DNA from: Maritimibacter alkaliphilus HTCC2654
GTDB taxonomy: Bacteria > Pseudomonadota > Alphaproteobacteria > Rhodobacterales > Rhodobacteraceae
NCBI RefSeq assembly: GCF_000152805.1
Contig: NZ_CH902578.1
Location: forward strand, 728,233-792,232
Direction of reading: 5' to 3'
DNA: 64,000 bases
In this document: in pieces, positions 20,238-30,035 of the stretch
How the letters are laid out: each line of letters opens with the position of its first letter
How positions within the stretch are numbered: position 1 is the first letter of the stretch
Made by a program: the position numbers and the translations under genes
The notes under the pieces: generated by a model
The model's input: the letters and a program-made list of their open reading frames with translations, nothing else
Databases searched by the model: none
What the model was told of the DNA's origin: nothing

Positions 20238-20864
20238 TTACTTCGCCAGATCGGCGGCTTCGGCAACCCATTCGGGCTTCACGTTGACCGCGTCAAAGGT
20301 TTCGATGTCGACTTTCGCGAGCTCGGCGTAGGTATTCACACCGGCTTCGTTCAGTTTCTTCTGCATCGCCGGGCCGATCCCGTTGATCGCGGTCAGGTCG
20401 TCGGACCCACCAGCGGCCGGGGCTTCGGTCTTGGCTTCCGCTTTCGGGGCGGCTTTGGCTTCGGCCTTGGGGGCCGCTTTCTTGGCGGGCTTGGCAGCGG
20501 CCGGGGCCGACGGGGCCGAGCCTGCGCCGATGGCGGCTTTGATGCCCGACTTGTCCGCGCCCGATTCGAGAATGTCGGTGATGCGGAGCAGGGTCAGCTG
20601 CTGACGGTGGCCTTTGGTGCGCTGCGAGCTGTGCTTGCGGCGGCGCTTGACGAAGTGGATGAGCTTCTCGCCCTTGATCTGGTCGATCACTTCGGCCTGC
20701 ACACCGGCACCTTCCACGAGGGGCGTGCCAAGGGTCGTGCCGACCATCAGAACTTCGTTGAACTGGATCTTTTCACCGGCTTCGGCTGCAAGTTTCTCGA
20801 CACGGACGACGTCGCCGGTCTGAACCTTGTACTGCTTGCCGCCAGTCTTAACGACTGCAAACAT
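20238..20864 (-). CDS. rplU: 50S ribosomal protein L21 with C-terminal extension
   Basis: The 208-residue protein starts [15 protein letters not shown]. Residues 1-103 are ordinary L21 ([19 protein letters not shown]). An alanine/lysine-rich linker ([20 protein letters not shown]) follows, then a helix-hairpin-helix domain ([20 protein letters not shown]) at about 145-208. E. coli L21 is only 103 residues. The extension is typical of Rhodobacterales, and its nucleic-acid-binding type fold suggests extra rRNA or DNA contact. Confidence 0.97.
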   Translation of the reverse strand: MFAVVKTGGKQYKVQTGDVVRVEKLAAEAGEKIQFNEVLMVGTTLGTPLVEGAGVQAEVIDQIKGEKLIHFVKRRRKHSSQRTKGHRQQLTLLRITDILESGADKSGIKAAIGAGSAPSAPAAAKPAKKAAPKAEAKAAPKAEAKTEAPAAGGSDDLTAINGIGPAMQKKLNEAGVNTYAELAKVDIETFDAVNVKPEWVAEAADLAK

Positions 20865-21012
20865 GGGGTCTTCCTTTTTCTCCCGCGTTCTGTGGCCCCG
20901 GCGATCCGGCGTTCGCGGGGGCATCCCCCGGCCTCGAACAGCGCGCCCTGCTAGGGGCGTTGTTTCATATAGCATTCCGGCCCGCGGGAATCCCCCGTGC
21001 GCCAGAGCCGCG

Positions 21013-21041
21013 TATATCGGGGCATTCGGACCCCAAGTCAA
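21013..21041 (-). promoter_or_regulatory. Probable sigma-70 promoter of rplU-rpmA
   Basis: On the minus strand TTGACT (21041-21036) and GATATA (21018-21013) are separated by 17 bases, about 150 bases upstream of the rplU start. The rest of the 292-base interval between rplU and the divergent glycosyltransferase gene holds no gene. Confidence 0.6.
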
Positions 21042-21156
21042 GGAAAACAATGGCAACCACGGCCAGCCACCGGCCCGCCGGACATTGACCCCCCAACCGC
21101 TTCGCGAAAGGCTCACGGGGATCGTCGAATCGTTTCAGACCCATTGACCGGATTCC

Positions 21157-22254
21157 ATGCCCAAGTTCTTGAATTCCCTGACCCAGCGCATCGGTTCGCT
21201 CGCCGCCCCGCTCAGACCGCGCCGCCCAGCCCCCGCCCCCGTTTCCGGCCCCCTCGGCGGCTTCGACATTCCCGAGGTGCCGGGCATCAGTCTGGTCACC
21301 GCCAACAAGAACCGCACCGAAAACATGCTCCCCGCGCTCAGGACGTGGATCGACCGGCCCGAGATCGACGAGATCGTCATCGTCGACTGGGATTGCGACG
21401 AGCCCCTGCGCGACGTGCTGGAGGCCAAGGGCATCTCGGACCCGCGCCTGCGCGTCGTGCGGGCCGTGCAGGACGAGGTGTGGCATGGGCCGCGTGCCTT
21501 CAACACCGCCATGCGGCTTGCGCGTTACGACAAGATCCTGCGGATCGACGGGGATATCGTGCTGAAGCCCGACTTCTTCACGCGCAACAGGCTCCCCAAG
21601 AACAGCTTCGTCGCCGGGAACTACCAGATCGTCGAGCAAAGCCAGGTCCACATCAACGGCACGGTGCTGTTTCACCGCGCCGACATCGCAAGGATCGGGG
21701 GACAGAACGAATACACCATCGGTTACGGGTGGGAAGACGACGATTTCTACAACCGGCTGATGCGGGCGCGGGTGAAGCGGATCGACCTGATCCCCGAGAC
21801 GGTCTACCACCTGCCCCACGACGACACGACGCGCGTGCCGCCGCCCGAAAACCAATCGACCCGCGCGCTTTACATGTCGTGGCCCCGGTTCACGATCCGG
21901 CGCAATCGTCTGCTGATCGAACAGATGCCCGCCTGGGACGCGAGCCGACCGATGCAGCCCTTCGATCATGTGGTCGCCCCCGACGGCACCGAGACGCTGG
22001 TGCGCACCGGCCCCAATCCGTCCGCAGTGTCCGACGTGATCGCCGACCGGGTGACGAACATGGCGATCCTGTTCTTTCTGGCCCGCCGCAAGGGGGCCGA
22101 GGTCATGTGGCTTGACGACATTCACCTGAGCCGCCTTCTCGACCTGCCGGAGAGCGAGATCAACCGCGACATGGTGAAAGAGATCATCGCCACGCAGAAC
22201 GCATCCGGCGGCCCGTTTCTGAGCGCCGACATCGCGCGGCGGTTCGAGCCGTAG
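21157..22254 (+). CDS. Family 2-like (GT-A) glycosyltransferase
   Basis: The 365-residue cytoplasmic protein has the GT-A fold: ISLVTANKNRTENML, a first acidic motif in IVIVDWDCDEPL, the metal-binding DxD in KILRIDGDIVL, and GYGWEDDDFYNRLM, which resembles the catalytic C-terminal region of galactosyltransferase-like GT2 enzymes. Donor and acceptor sugars are not identifiable. It is followed after 22 bases by an acyl-CoA synthetase gene with its own ribosome-binding site, so the two may be co-transcribed. Confidence 0.82.
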   Translation: MPKFLNSLTQRIGSLAAPLRPRRPAPAPVSGPLGGFDIPEVPGISLVTANKNRTENMLPALRTWIDRPEIDEIVIVDWDCDEPLRDVLEAKGISDPRLRVVRAVQDEVWHGPRAFNTAMRLARYDKILRIDGDIVLKPDFFTRNRLPKNSFVAGNYQIVEQSQVHINGTVLFHRADIARIGGQNEYTIGYGWEDDDFYNRLMRARVKRIDLIPETVYHLPHDDTTRVPPPENQSTRALYMSWPRFTIRRNRLLIEQMPAWDASRPMQPFDHVVAPDGTETLVRTGPNPSAVSDVIADRVTNMAILFFLARRKGAEVMWLDDIHLSRLLDLPESEINRDMVKEIIATQNASGGPFLSADIARRFEP

Positions 22255-22276
22255 GGCGCACATTGAGGAGAACAGG

Positions 22277-23848
22277 ATGAGCACGACGACCGACCGAAAC
22301 ATCGCCCGCGCCGGGCGCAACACCATCGCCGACGCGCTGACCCGTGCCGCGCGCCGTTACGGCGATCGCACCGCGCTCCATTTCGCGGACCGGACATGGA
22401 CCTTCACCGGGCTCTACGATGGCGCCGGACGGATCGCCGCGCGGCTTCTCGAGGCGGGCCTCGTGCCCGGTGACCGGGTGGCGGCCTATGGGCGCAATTC
22501 CGACGCTTACCTTCTGCTCTACCTCGCCTGCGCCCGCGCAGGGTTCATCCATGTGCCGATCAATTACGCTCTGGTCGGGCGCGAACTGGCCTATATCCTC
22601 GACAACTGCGGTGCCGACGCCCTGTTCGTCGATCCGGCGCTTCAGGACATGGCGTCCCCGGTTCTGGCCGAGATGGAGCCGCTGAAACTGGTCGGCACCA
22701 CCCATTCCGGTGACGGGCTGGACGCGCTGAGGATGGCGCAGGACGACGCGCAGTCCGTGCCCGGCGATCTGGGCGAAGGGATCGACGCCGAGGATCTGGT
22801 TCAGCTTCTTTACACCTCCGGCACGACCGCCGCGCCCAAGGGGGCGATGATGAGCCACCGCGCCCTGCTGGCCGAATACACAAGCTGCATCGTCGAGCTG
22901 GAGCTGTCCGCGAAGGACCGCGCCCTTGCCGGCCTGCCGCTCTACCATTCCGCGCAGATGCATGTGTTCACGGTGCCCCAGTTCATCGTCGGGGCGACCA
23001 CGTGGCTGATCGAGGCGCCCCTGCCCGACCTGTGCCTCGAACTCATCGAGACGCACGGCATCACGTCGTTCTTCGCGCCGCCGACGGTCTGGATCAGCCT
23101 CCTGCGCAGTCCGGCCTTCGAGGCGCGCGATCTGACGAGCCTCGAATACGTCTACTACGGCGCGTCGATCATGCCGGTGCCGGTGCTTCAGGAACTGCGC
23201 GAACGCCTGCCGGGCGCGCGGCCCTTCAACTGTTACGGCCAGTCGGAAATCGGGCCGCTCGCCACCGTGCTCTATCCGCACGAACACGAAGAACGACCGG
23301 CTTCTGCGGGCCGCCCGATCTACAACGTGGAAACGCGGCTGGTGGACGAGGATATGAACGACGTCGCCCCCGGCGAACAGGGCGAGATCGTGCATCGCTC
23401 GCCCCAGCTTCTGTCAGGCTACTGGGACAAGGCCGAGGCCACCGAGGAGGCGTTCGCGGGCGGCTGGTTCCATTCCGGGGATGTCGGCGTGATGGACGAG
23501 GCGGGCTACATCACCGTCGTCGACCGCACCAAGGACATCATCAAGACCGGCGGAACGATGGTCGCGAGCCGCGAAGTGGAGGAGGTGCTGTTCACCCACC
23601 CGGCGGTCAGCGAAGTCGCCGTAATCGCCCTGCCCCATCCGAAATGGGTCGAAGCCGTCACGGCCGTCGTCGTCCTGCGTGAGGGTGCCGAGGCGAGCGA
23701 AGACGACCTGATCGCCTTTGCGAAAGACAACCTCGCCCCGTTCAAGCTTCCGAAACGGGTGCTTTTCGCATCCGAACTGCCGCGCAATACGGCGGGCAAG
23801 ATCCTGAAACGGACCCTGCGCGACACGCACGAGGCGCTTTACGACTGA
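22277..23848 (+). CDS. AMP-forming acyl-CoA synthetase
   Basis: The 523-residue ANL-superfamily enzyme starts after GAGGAG. Motifs in order are the P-loop-like LLYTSGTTAAPKGAMMSH near residue 177, YYGASIMPVP, NCYGQSEIGPLA, WFHSGDVGVMDEAGYI, VDRTKDIIKTGG and the C-terminal lysine in PRNTAGKILKRTLR. It activates a fatty or other carboxylic acid with ATP and couples it to coenzyme A. The chain-length preference is not visible; overall pattern is that of FadD-type long or medium chain ligases. Confidence 0.9.
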   Translation: MSTTTDRNIARAGRNTIADALTRAARRYGDRTALHFADRTWTFTGLYDGAGRIAARLLEAGLVPGDRVAAYGRNSDAYLLLYLACARAGFIHVPINYALVGRELAYILDNCGADALFVDPALQDMASPVLAEMEPLKLVGTTHSGDGLDALRMAQDDAQSVPGDLGEGIDAEDLVQLLYTSGTTAAPKGAMMSHRALLAEYTSCIVELELSAKDRALAGLPLYHSAQMHVFTVPQFIVGATTWLIEAPLPDLCLELIETHGITSFFAPPTVWISLLRSPAFEARDLTSLEYVYYGASIMPVPVLQELRERLPGARPFNCYGQSEIGPLATVLYPHEHEERPASAGRPIYNVETRLVDEDMNDVAPGEQGEIVHRSPQLLSGYWDKAEATEEAFAGGWFHSGDVGVMDEAGYITVVDRTKDIIKTGGTMVASREVEEVLFTHPAVSEVAVIALPHPKWVEAVTAVVVLREGAEASEDDLIAFAKDNLAPFKLPKRVLFASELPRNTAGKILKRTLRDTHEALYD

Positions 23849-23854
23849 CCGGGG

Positions 23855-24685
23855 TCAGATGTCGGTCTGCGGCGACAGATCGGCGAGCCGGGCGGCCAGC
23901 GTTTCATAGCGGTCGCCCATGATCTCATACTGGATGCCGTTCAGGATTTCGTAGACCTGCTGCATCTGCGGGTCTTCGAGGGCTTTGCGGTAGGCCACCA
24001 CCTCCTCGTCCGAGAAGGACTGATAGACGTAGGCCGACCCGAAAATGCCGCTGGTGGAAATCGCGTTGGCAAGCTGATCGCTCTGCTGGCTCAGGATTTC
24101 GCGCAACTCGGCCTCGGAATACTGGATGTCCGAGGCGCCAGCGGCCATCGCCGCCATCATGTAGCGCACCTGAATCTCGATGATCGCGCGGGTCGATTGT
24201 TCGACCCCGCCAATCGCGGCGGACATCTTGCGGTATTCCTTGATCCGGTCGGGGTTTTCATCGGCCAGCCGCGTGACGATCATTTCGCCCTCGGCCATCT
24301 GGCGTTCGTTCGACACGCCATGGCCCGCGTTCTCGGCCTCGACCAGCCGCTGACCCAGCTCGGAACCGTAAAAGTCCATGCCGTGATCCACCAGCTCCTG
24401 CGGCATGATCGCTTCCATCATGTCGAGCGTGTCCTCGATCATCGCGTCGGGGTCGAACACCTGTTCCGACAGGCGCACCCATTCGCTTCCGAAAGCGTCC
24501 GGGTCCGCCCCCGCGATGCCGGGGCCGTTCATCGCCCCCTCCTGCATCGAGGTGATGGCGACATCGAATCCCGTGACTTCAAGAAATTCGCGCGAGGTTT
24601 CGCGGTCTGCGGCCACGAGCGCGGCCCCGAAACAGATGGCGGCCACGGCCACGGCGGCCCCGGTCATAACACGTTGGAAGGTCAT
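23855..24685 (-). CDS. Secreted DUF2059 domain protein
   Basis: The 276-residue protein starts MTFQRVMTGAAVAVAAICF, a signal peptide ending near ALVAA. It has two similar alpha-helical halves rich in Glu and Met (MIEDTLDMMEAIMPQELVDHGMDF, SFSDEEVVAYRKAL), which fits DUF2059. Such periplasmic proteins have no assigned role. It is convergent with the acyl-CoA synthetase gene, six bases apart. Confidence 0.75.
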   Translation of the reverse strand: MTFQRVMTGAAVAVAAICFGAALVAADRETSREFLEVTGFDVAITSMQEGAMNGPGIAGADPDAFGSEWVRLSEQVFDPDAMIEDTLDMMEAIMPQELVDHGMDFYGSELGQRLVEAENAGHGVSNERQMAEGEMIVTRLADENPDRIKEYRKMSAAIGGVEQSTRAIIEIQVRYMMAAMAAGASDIQYSEAELREILSQQSDQLANAISTSGIFGSAYVYQSFSDEEVVAYRKALEDPQMQQVYEILNGIQYEIMGDRYETLAARLADLSPQTDI

Positions 24686-24861
24686 GCTTTGCTGTCCTTT
24701 CCTTGCTGGCAACGCTCCATACCCTAAGCACCCGCGCGCCATGGCTCAAGAAACGGTCCCGTGACATGGCGGGGATGGGCGGGGCCCCGCCCGAATTTTC
24801 GTGAAGATATGGGTTGCGCCCATCCGCGCCTTACACTACATCGCCCGCCACAGACCCCCGC

Positions 24862-24951
24862 GGAGAGGTGCCGGAGTGGTCGAACGGGGCGGTCTCGAAA
24901 ACCGTTGTGGGTGCAAGCCCACCCAGGGTTCGAATCCCTGTCTCTCCGCCA
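24862..24951 (+). tRNA. tRNA-Ser (anticodon CGA)
   Basis: A 90-base class II tRNA: acceptor GGAGAG(G) pairs with (C)CTCTCC, the anticodon loop CTCGAAA holds CGA, a long variable arm follows, the T arm has GGTTCGAATCC, and discriminator G is followed by encoded CCA. Confidence 0.96.
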
Positions 24952-25074
24952 CTTCGCCGATGTGCGAAGCGCGCTTTCCTGGACTTTGCCGACCCACGTG
25001 ACGATCACGTGACCCGATCGGGGCTGGATTTTTCCTGCGTCCGCGCCATGTTGACCCCAAAGACGGAGGACAAG

Positions 25075-25515
25075 ATGGCACAATACGAAAAGAACCCCGA
25101 CGCCGTATCCGCGCTGGACGAAATGTCGTTCTACGTGACCCAGCAATCGGGGACCGAGCGTCCGGGCACGGGCAAATACCTCGATAACAAGGCGCGCGGC
25201 ATCTATGTCGACATCGTGTCGGGAGAGCCGCTGTTCGCCTCGTCCGACAAGTACGATTCCGGCTGTGGCTGGCCGAGCTTCACCAAGCCGATCGAACCCG
25301 CCCATATCAACGAATTGCAGGACCGCACGCACGGAATGATCCGGACCGAAGTGCGCTCGACTCACGGCGACAGCCATCTGGGCCACGTTTTCCCCGACGG
25401 TCCACCCGACCGTGGCGGGCTGCGCTACTGCATCAACTCCGCCGCCCTGCGTTTCATCCCATTCGAGGATATGGAGGCCGAGGGCTACGGCGCCTACACC
25501 GATCAGGTGGAGTGA
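25075..25515 (+). CDS. msrB: Peptide-methionine (R)-S-oxide reductase MsrB
   Basis: The 146-residue enzyme reduces methionine-R-sulfoxide in proteins. It has the resolving-cysteine motif [22 protein letters not shown] and the catalytic cysteine in [11 protein letters not shown]. The two zinc-binding CxxC pairs of many MsrB proteins are absent ([11 protein letters not shown] replaces the first), so it is a zinc-free type. GGAGGA precedes ATG 25075; an earlier ATG at 25048 is less well placed. No msrA is adjacent. Confidence 0.94.
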   Translation: MAQYEKNPDAVSALDEMSFYVTQQSGTERPGTGKYLDNKARGIYVDIVSGEPLFASSDKYDSGCGWPSFTKPIEPAHINELQDRTHGMIRTEVRSTHGDSHLGHVFPDGPPDRGGLRYCINSAALRFIPFEDMEAEGYGAYTDQVE

Positions 25516-25599
25516 CCCGGTTCCGCGCCGGGGTCAGCGCACACCGGCGGCTCGGGGTCGGCCCCGAACCGCCGACAATTCCGACGACCGCCGAGGGCT

Positions 25600-27105
25600 T
25601 CAGCGCCCCAACAGTTGCGCGGTGATTTCCCGGTCCACCCGCACCAGTTCGGCAGGTGTGATATCCGCGCGGCGCACCGGGCCGACGGCGGGCACCGGAT
25701 TGGCGGCCCGGATGATGCGGGCACGGTTGGGTGTCATCGGTTGCGGCGCGGCGGGGGCTTCCACAAGCCCCGGCGGCAGCACCTGATCCATGGCGAGACC
25801 CGACAGCACGCTGGCGGGAACTCCGAGACGCCCGGTCAGCGCAATCGGGTCTTCCAGAGCTTCCAAAAAGGCGATGAGCGCCGGGATCTGATCCTCGGTC
25901 ACATCCACCCCGTCGAATTCGATGGCCGCCGCGATGCGTGCCATTTCCTCCGGGTCGTCCAGCGCCTCGGTGTCCAGATGATCGGTGTCCACGTCATGCA
26001 GAACCGCCTGGTCGATGGTATAGGCCATGAGGCTGTCCCTCGGGTTCATGTGGTGACGGATCACCGCCTCCAGCGTCGCATAGGCGCCTGCGTGACCGTA
26101 TGGCGCGGTCAGGGTCACGTTGCGAAGGGACGGCGTGCGGAACTTGTAGGCATCATTCGGGTCCTGCGTCACCGACATGCGCCCGATGTCGGCATAGATC
26201 CGGTCGGCCACATGGGCCTTGCCCGGCCCGATCTGGGGCATCCCGATGGCGTGAAAACTATTGTCGGTCTGGAACGTGCCCGCGTGGCAGCCGGAACAGC
26301 CCGCGTCACCGTAAAACAACTCCATCCCCTCCATGGCGAGGTCCGAAAGCTGGTCTTCCTCGCCCCGCAGGTAGCGGTCGAACGGGCTGTCGGTCGAGCG
26401 GAACTCGAACGTCATGAAGCTGGCCAGCGCATTGGCGATGTCGGTGATGTGCACCGGCTCGTCCGGCCCGATGATCCAGTCGAAGGCCGCGCGATAGGCC
26501 GGGACACCCTCGACCTTGGCGGCGATCGTCGACCACGCGCCGGACTCGCCCATGAAGGTCATCTTTTCGACAAGCGCGGCGGTCTCGTTCTCGTCATGTT
26601 GACCCGCCATCTCGTCGGCCGAGGTGATCGGGAGCAGCGCCTGCGCCGCCAGCGGGTTCAGGACCGGCCGTTCGAGGTCGCGGGCGGCGGGCATCAGCAC
26701 CCCCTGCGGACGCTCGGCATCGGTCTGAAGGCGTCCGTCATGGAACATGGTGTGAAACAGGGTCGATCCCCGGTTCCACAGCGCCGGGGCGTTGCGCGGG
26801 ATACGGGCATAGACATGCTCGCCCTCGCCCAGCCGCCGGTCGGGGCCAAGACCCACGCCCCCCTCGCCGATGGACAGCGACATGCCGTCCGATGTGCCCA
26901 GCGTCGGGTGGTGGCAGGTCGAACAGGCGATGTTCTTGTTGCCCGCGAGGATGGGATCGAAGAACAGCGACTGGCCCAGCATGGCCTGCTGAATGTCGAT
27001 CTTCGGGAACATATCCGCCGTCGCCGGGTCAGGCAGATTGTCGGGCGCCGCCAGCGACGCCCCCGCGACGAGGCACATGAGCCCCGCAAGATACCCCTGT
27101 TTCAT
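25600..27105 (-). CDS. Di-heme cytochrome c peroxidase/MauG family protein
   Basis: The 501-codon frame starts MKQGYLAGLMCLVAGASLAA, a signal peptide, so the product is periplasmic. Two c-type heme sites are present: CSTCH at residues 61-65 and CSGCH near residue 280, the layout of bacterial di-heme peroxidases. NAPALWNRG and FRTPSLRNVTLTAPYGHAG are also family segments. It may detoxify hydrogen peroxide, or oxidise another substrate as MauG does; the longer length (typical peroxidases are about 330-350) favours a non-classical member. The upstream gap has an inverted repeat at 27202-27220. Confidence 0.85.
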   Translation of the reverse strand: MKQGYLAGLMCLVAGASLAAPDNLPDPATADMFPKIDIQQAMLGQSLFFDPILAGNKNIACSTCHHPTLGTSDGMSLSIGEGGVGLGPDRRLGEGEHVYARIPRNAPALWNRGSTLFHTMFHDGRLQTDAERPQGVLMPAARDLERPVLNPLAAQALLPITSADEMAGQHDENETAALVEKMTFMGESGAWSTIAAKVEGVPAYRAAFDWIIGPDEPVHITDIANALASFMTFEFRSTDSPFDRYLRGEEDQLSDLAMEGMELFYGDAGCSGCHAGTFQTDNSFHAIGMPQIGPGKAHVADRIYADIGRMSVTQDPNDAYKFRTPSLRNVTLTAPYGHAGAYATLEAVIRHHMNPRDSLMAYTIDQAVLHDVDTDHLDTEALDDPEEMARIAAAIEFDGVDVTEDQIPALIAFLEALEDPIALTGRLGVPASVLSGLAMDQVLPPGLVEAPAAPQPMTPNRARIIRAANPVPAVGPVRRADITPAELVRVDREITAQLLGR

Positions 27106-27201
27106 CCGATCCCCTCGCAATGTGTCTTGAGCAAATTCCTTCCCTCAAGCCTACCTCACGTTTTCGAGATCACCCAAACATTTCAGGTATTTGCCGTTAC
27201 T

Positions 27202-27220
27202 TTGTCGCGCGTTGCGACAA
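27202..27220. promoter_or_regulatory. Inverted repeat, candidate operator upstream of the di-heme peroxidase
   Basis: TTGTCGC-N5-GCGACAA is a perfect 7-base inverted repeat about 97 bases upstream of the peroxidase start, in a 190-base gap. Its size and symmetry fit a dimeric transcription factor site. No T-run follows, so it is unlikely to be a terminator, though the 3' end of the neighbouring 27296-27640 gene lies on the other side. Confidence 0.5.
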
Positions 27221-27295
27221 GGTAGCCGGGTGCATTGCGGGATTGTTTCGATGAACCGGACAGTCGCCCGGCTCAGGTGTTTCGCGACTCACCCG

Positions 27296-27640
27296 TCACT
27301 CGATCGCGGCGACATCCTCGGGCGTCGCACAGGTCGTCGCTTCGTCCGGGTATTCGTGGGTCCAGACCACCGCGTTCAGAATGTCGTCGACGTCGAACCC
27401 GTAAGTGCCGTCGAAATACTGATAGCCGCGCACCCCACGCTTCATGACATGGGTGCGCTCATCCTCGGTCATGTCGTAGCCGCCGCGCAGCTTGAGCGTC
27501 ACCGTTTCCGGCGCGTCGGTGTCGAGAAAGACCTCTTGATAGACGTCGCCGAACTCAGGCTCGCAGGTGAATTTCAACAGATCGGCAGAGGCCGCATTGC
27601 CCGCCAAAGCGAATGCGGAACACAGGATGAAAGGCTTCAA
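27296..27640 (-). CDS. Small secreted protein of unknown function
   Basis: The 114-residue protein starts at a TTG (MKPFILCSAFALAGNAASA) placed eight bases after GAGGAG; the signal peptide ends near residue 19. The mature part (DLLKFTCEPEFGDVYQEVF, TVTLKLRGGYDM, GTYGFDVDD) looks like a small beta-rich domain with two cysteines. I recognise no family. It lies between rlmE and the di-heme peroxidase on the same strand. Confidence 0.65.
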   Translation of the reverse strand: MKPFILCSAFALAGNAASADLLKFTCEPEFGDVYQEVFLDTDAPETVTLKLRGGYDMTEDERTHVMKRGVRGYQYFDGTYGFDVDDILNAVVWTHEYPDEATTCATPEDVAAIE

Positions 27641-27670
27641 TGGAACTCTCCTCAAACAAGTGAGGAGAGG

Positions 27671-28387
27671 TTAACCGCGGAACCCCGTGGCCACCACGAA
27701 TTTTTCCGAGGAATCCGACCGTGACGCGGGCGGTTTGATGTTCACGACCTTGGTGAACTTCTGCTTGAGCAGCTTCTGAAGATCGCCCTCGGCCCCGCCC
27801 GCCAGAACCTTGGCGACGAATGTGCCGCCTTCTTCCAGCACGTCGAAGGCGAAATAGGCGGCGGTCTCGCACAGCGCGATGATGCGCAGGTGGTCGGTCT
27901 GCTTGTGGCCCGAAGACGCGGCGGCCATGTCGGACATGACCACGTCGGCCTTGCCGCCAAGCCATTCCTTCACCTTCTCGTCCGCATCGTCCTCCATGAA
28001 ATCGAGTTGATAGGCTTCGGCCCCCGCCACCGGCTCGACCTCCTGCAAGTCGACGCCCAGAACGGTGCCGACCTTCGTGCCCTTCTTCTCGCCAAGCGCG
28101 TTCACCCGTTCGACGGCGACCTGAAGCCAGCCGCCGGGCGCGCAGCCCAGATCGACGACGCGCGCGCCGGGAACGAGAAAGCGGAACTTCTCGTCGATTT
28201 CGAGGATCTTGAAGGCCGCCCGGCCCCGATAACCCTCGTCGCGGGCGCGTTTCACGTAGGGGTCGTTCAATTGCCGTTCGAGCCACCGGGTCGAACTCAG
28301 CTTGCGCCCACGCGCCGACTTGACCTTCACGCGAAGGTCACGCTGCCCCCGGCCGGAGGCGTTCTTCTTTCCCGGTGGTTTGGTCAT
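27671..28387 (-). CDS. rlmE: 23S rRNA (uridine(2552)-2'-O)-methyltransferase RlmE
   Basis: The 238-residue FtsJ-type enzyme has a basic N-terminus, then RSRAAFK-like [16 protein letters not shown] with the catalytic lysine, the S-adenosylmethionine motif [15 protein letters not shown], the catalytic aspartate in VMSDMAA and a final [10 protein letters not shown] with the second lysine. It methylates U2552 of 23S rRNA late in 50S assembly. It begins two bases after the stop of the Ppx/GppA gene, so they form an operon. Confidence 0.96.
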   Translation of the reverse strand: MTKPPGKKNASGRGQRDLRVKVKSARGRKLSSTRWLERQLNDPYVKRARDEGYRGRAAFKILEIDEKFRFLVPGARVVDLGCAPGGWLQVAVERVNALGEKKGTKVGTVLGVDLQEVEPVAGAEAYQLDFMEDDADEKVKEWLGGKADVVMSDMAAASSGHKQTDHLRIIALCETAAYFAFDVLEEGGTFVAKVLAGGAEGDLQKLLKQKFTKVVNIKPPASRSDSSEKFVVATGFRG

Positions 28388-28388
28388 C

Positions 28389-29501
28389 TCAGTAGGGTCC
28401 GTCTTCCAGCACGCCGTCGCGCGACATCTGCGCGTAGAGCAGCCCCTCGCGCAACCCCCGGTCGGCCACGGACAGGCGGTCGGTGGGCCAGATCCGCAAC
28501 AGCGCCTGAAGGATCGCGGCCCCGGACATGATGAGCGCCTGACGGTCCTTGCCGATACGCGGGTCGCGACGGCGCCCTTCCGGCCCGGCAGCGAGGTATC
28601 CGCGAATGACCTTGTCGATCTGGTCCGAAGTCATGCGCAGCCCGTCGACCTTGTTGCGGTCATAGCGCCGGAGGCCCAGATGGGTCGCGGCGACCGTCGT
28701 GACCGTGCCGGATGTGCCGATGATCTGGAACCCTTCGCGGGCCTGTTCCTTGTGGAACGGGCTGAATTCGCCCAGTTGCTCTTCGAAATACCAGCTCATC
28801 AACGCGAACCGCGCGGCGTCGTCGTCCACGTCGTCGAACTGCTCGCGCAGCGTCGCCACGCCCAGCGGGACCGAGATCCAGTCGACCACGCGGGCCAGCG
28901 GGAATGGCCCCGGATCGCCCTTGAACCCGGCGTGAAGCCGCATGATCGACTTCTGCCGGTCCTTCGGCGCGATCTTGGAGAGGTCGAGCCAGACAAGCTC
29001 GGTCGAGCCGCCGCCGATATCGACCACCAGAAGCTGCTCGGTCTTGCGCCCGACCAACGGCGCGCAGGAGATCACGGCAAGCCGCGCCTCTTCCTCGGGC
29101 CGGATGATTTCCAGCTTCAGGCCGGTCTCGCGCTGCACGAAGCGCATGAAATCGCGCGAGTTCGTCGCCCGTCGGCACGCCTCGGTCGCGATCAGCCGCA
29201 TGTGGCTGACTTCGTGCTTCTGAAGCTTGCGCTGACAGATTTTCAACGCCTGAACGGTCCGGGCCATCGACGCGCGCGACAGCCGCCCGGAGCCGCCAAG
29301 CCCCTGACCGAGCTGGACAGATTTCGAGAAACTGTCCACGACGTGAAACTGGTTCCCCTTGGGCTGGGCAATCAGCATACGACAACTGTTGGTGCCGAGG
29401 TCCAGAGCCGCATACAGGCTGTCTGGATCCGGCTTGACCGGCGCGGGCTGCTCGACCGCTTTCGGGAACGCGCCCGCACCATCGGGACGCTTGGGCGCCA
29501 T
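28389..29501 (-). CDS. Ppx/GppA family phosphatase
   Basis: The 370-residue protein starts [12 protein letters not shown] after GGAGGG. The actin-like ATPase fold is visible in [16 protein letters not shown] and [15 protein letters not shown], and [17 protein letters not shown] is a third conserved segment. Family members hydrolyse exopolyphosphate or pppGpp. At 370 residues it is shorter than E. coli Ppx and GppA (about 500) and lacks the C-terminal HD-like domain, so the exact substrate is uncertain. Confidence 0.88.
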   Translation of the reverse strand: MAPKRPDGAGAFPKAVEQPAPVKPDPDSLYAALDLGTNSCRMLIAQPKGNQFHVVDSFSKSVQLGQGLGGSGRLSRASMARTVQALKICQRKLQKHEVSHMRLIATEACRRATNSRDFMRFVQRETGLKLEIIRPEEEARLAVISCAPLVGRKTEQLLVVDIGGGSTELVWLDLSKIAPKDRQKSIMRLHAGFKGDPGPFPLARVVDWISVPLGVATLREQFDDVDDDAARFALMSWYFEEQLGEFSPFHKEQAREGFQIIGTSGTVTTVAATHLGLRRYDRNKVDGLRMTSDQIDKVIRGYLAAGPEGRRRDPRIGKDRQALIMSGAAILQALLRIWPTDRLSVADRGLREGLLYAQMSRDGVLEDGPY

Positions 29502-29708
29502 AACTACACGCCCTCCATATCGAGTTACCTTAAAGGTAGTGCGGGGGCGGTGCGCTGGCAAGCGCCCTAATATGCGAAGATGCTTATGTGAAACCGCACA
29601 GGCGCTCTGCGAACATGCCGATGCGGGCCGCTATCACGCGGGGATATGTCGCAAACTGGCCCGCAGCCCCTGCCCCGACGGTCTAAGCGGGTGGGAAACG
29701 GAGGGCAC

Positions 29709-30035
29709 ATGGCCGAGGTCACAATCGTCTACTGGCGCGACATTCCCGCGCAGGTCATCGTCGGCCGCGGTCGCAAGGCCGCGAAGGTGCCGTTGCCCGA
29801 ACGCTTCGAACAGGCGATCGACCGGGCCGCGATGGGCGCGGGCCTTGCCGGAACCGACGACTACCTTGGCGAATGGCGCCGTGCCGCACCCTATTCGGTC
29901 GATGGCGACGACCGGGCCGTGGCGGAGGCCGAGGCCGCGAGACTCGACGCCGCGTACGACCAGGACCGCCTCAAGACCTTGATTTCAAACGCAGGCCGCG
30001 CCCCAGAGGCCGGACAAGACAGGGACAGACCATGA
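29709..30035 (+). CDS. Small 'virulence factor' family protein (PF13769 type)
   Basis: The 108-residue protein starts MAEVTIVYWRDIPAQVIVG behind GGAGGG. RKAAKVPLPERFEQAIDRAAM and YLGEWRRA are typical of this alphaproteobacterial family. Despite its name no virulence role is evident. Its stop overlaps the ATG of the methyltetrahydrofolate-binding methionine synthase subunit (ATGA), a pairing that suggests a role in corrinoid-dependent methyl transfer or methionine synthesis. That link is inference from context. Confidence 0.78.
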   Translation: MAEVTIVYWRDIPAQVIVGRGRKAAKVPLPERFEQAIDRAAMGAGLAGTDDYLGEWRRAAPYSVDGDDRAVAEAEAARLDAAYDQDRLKTLISNAGRAPEAGQDRDRP

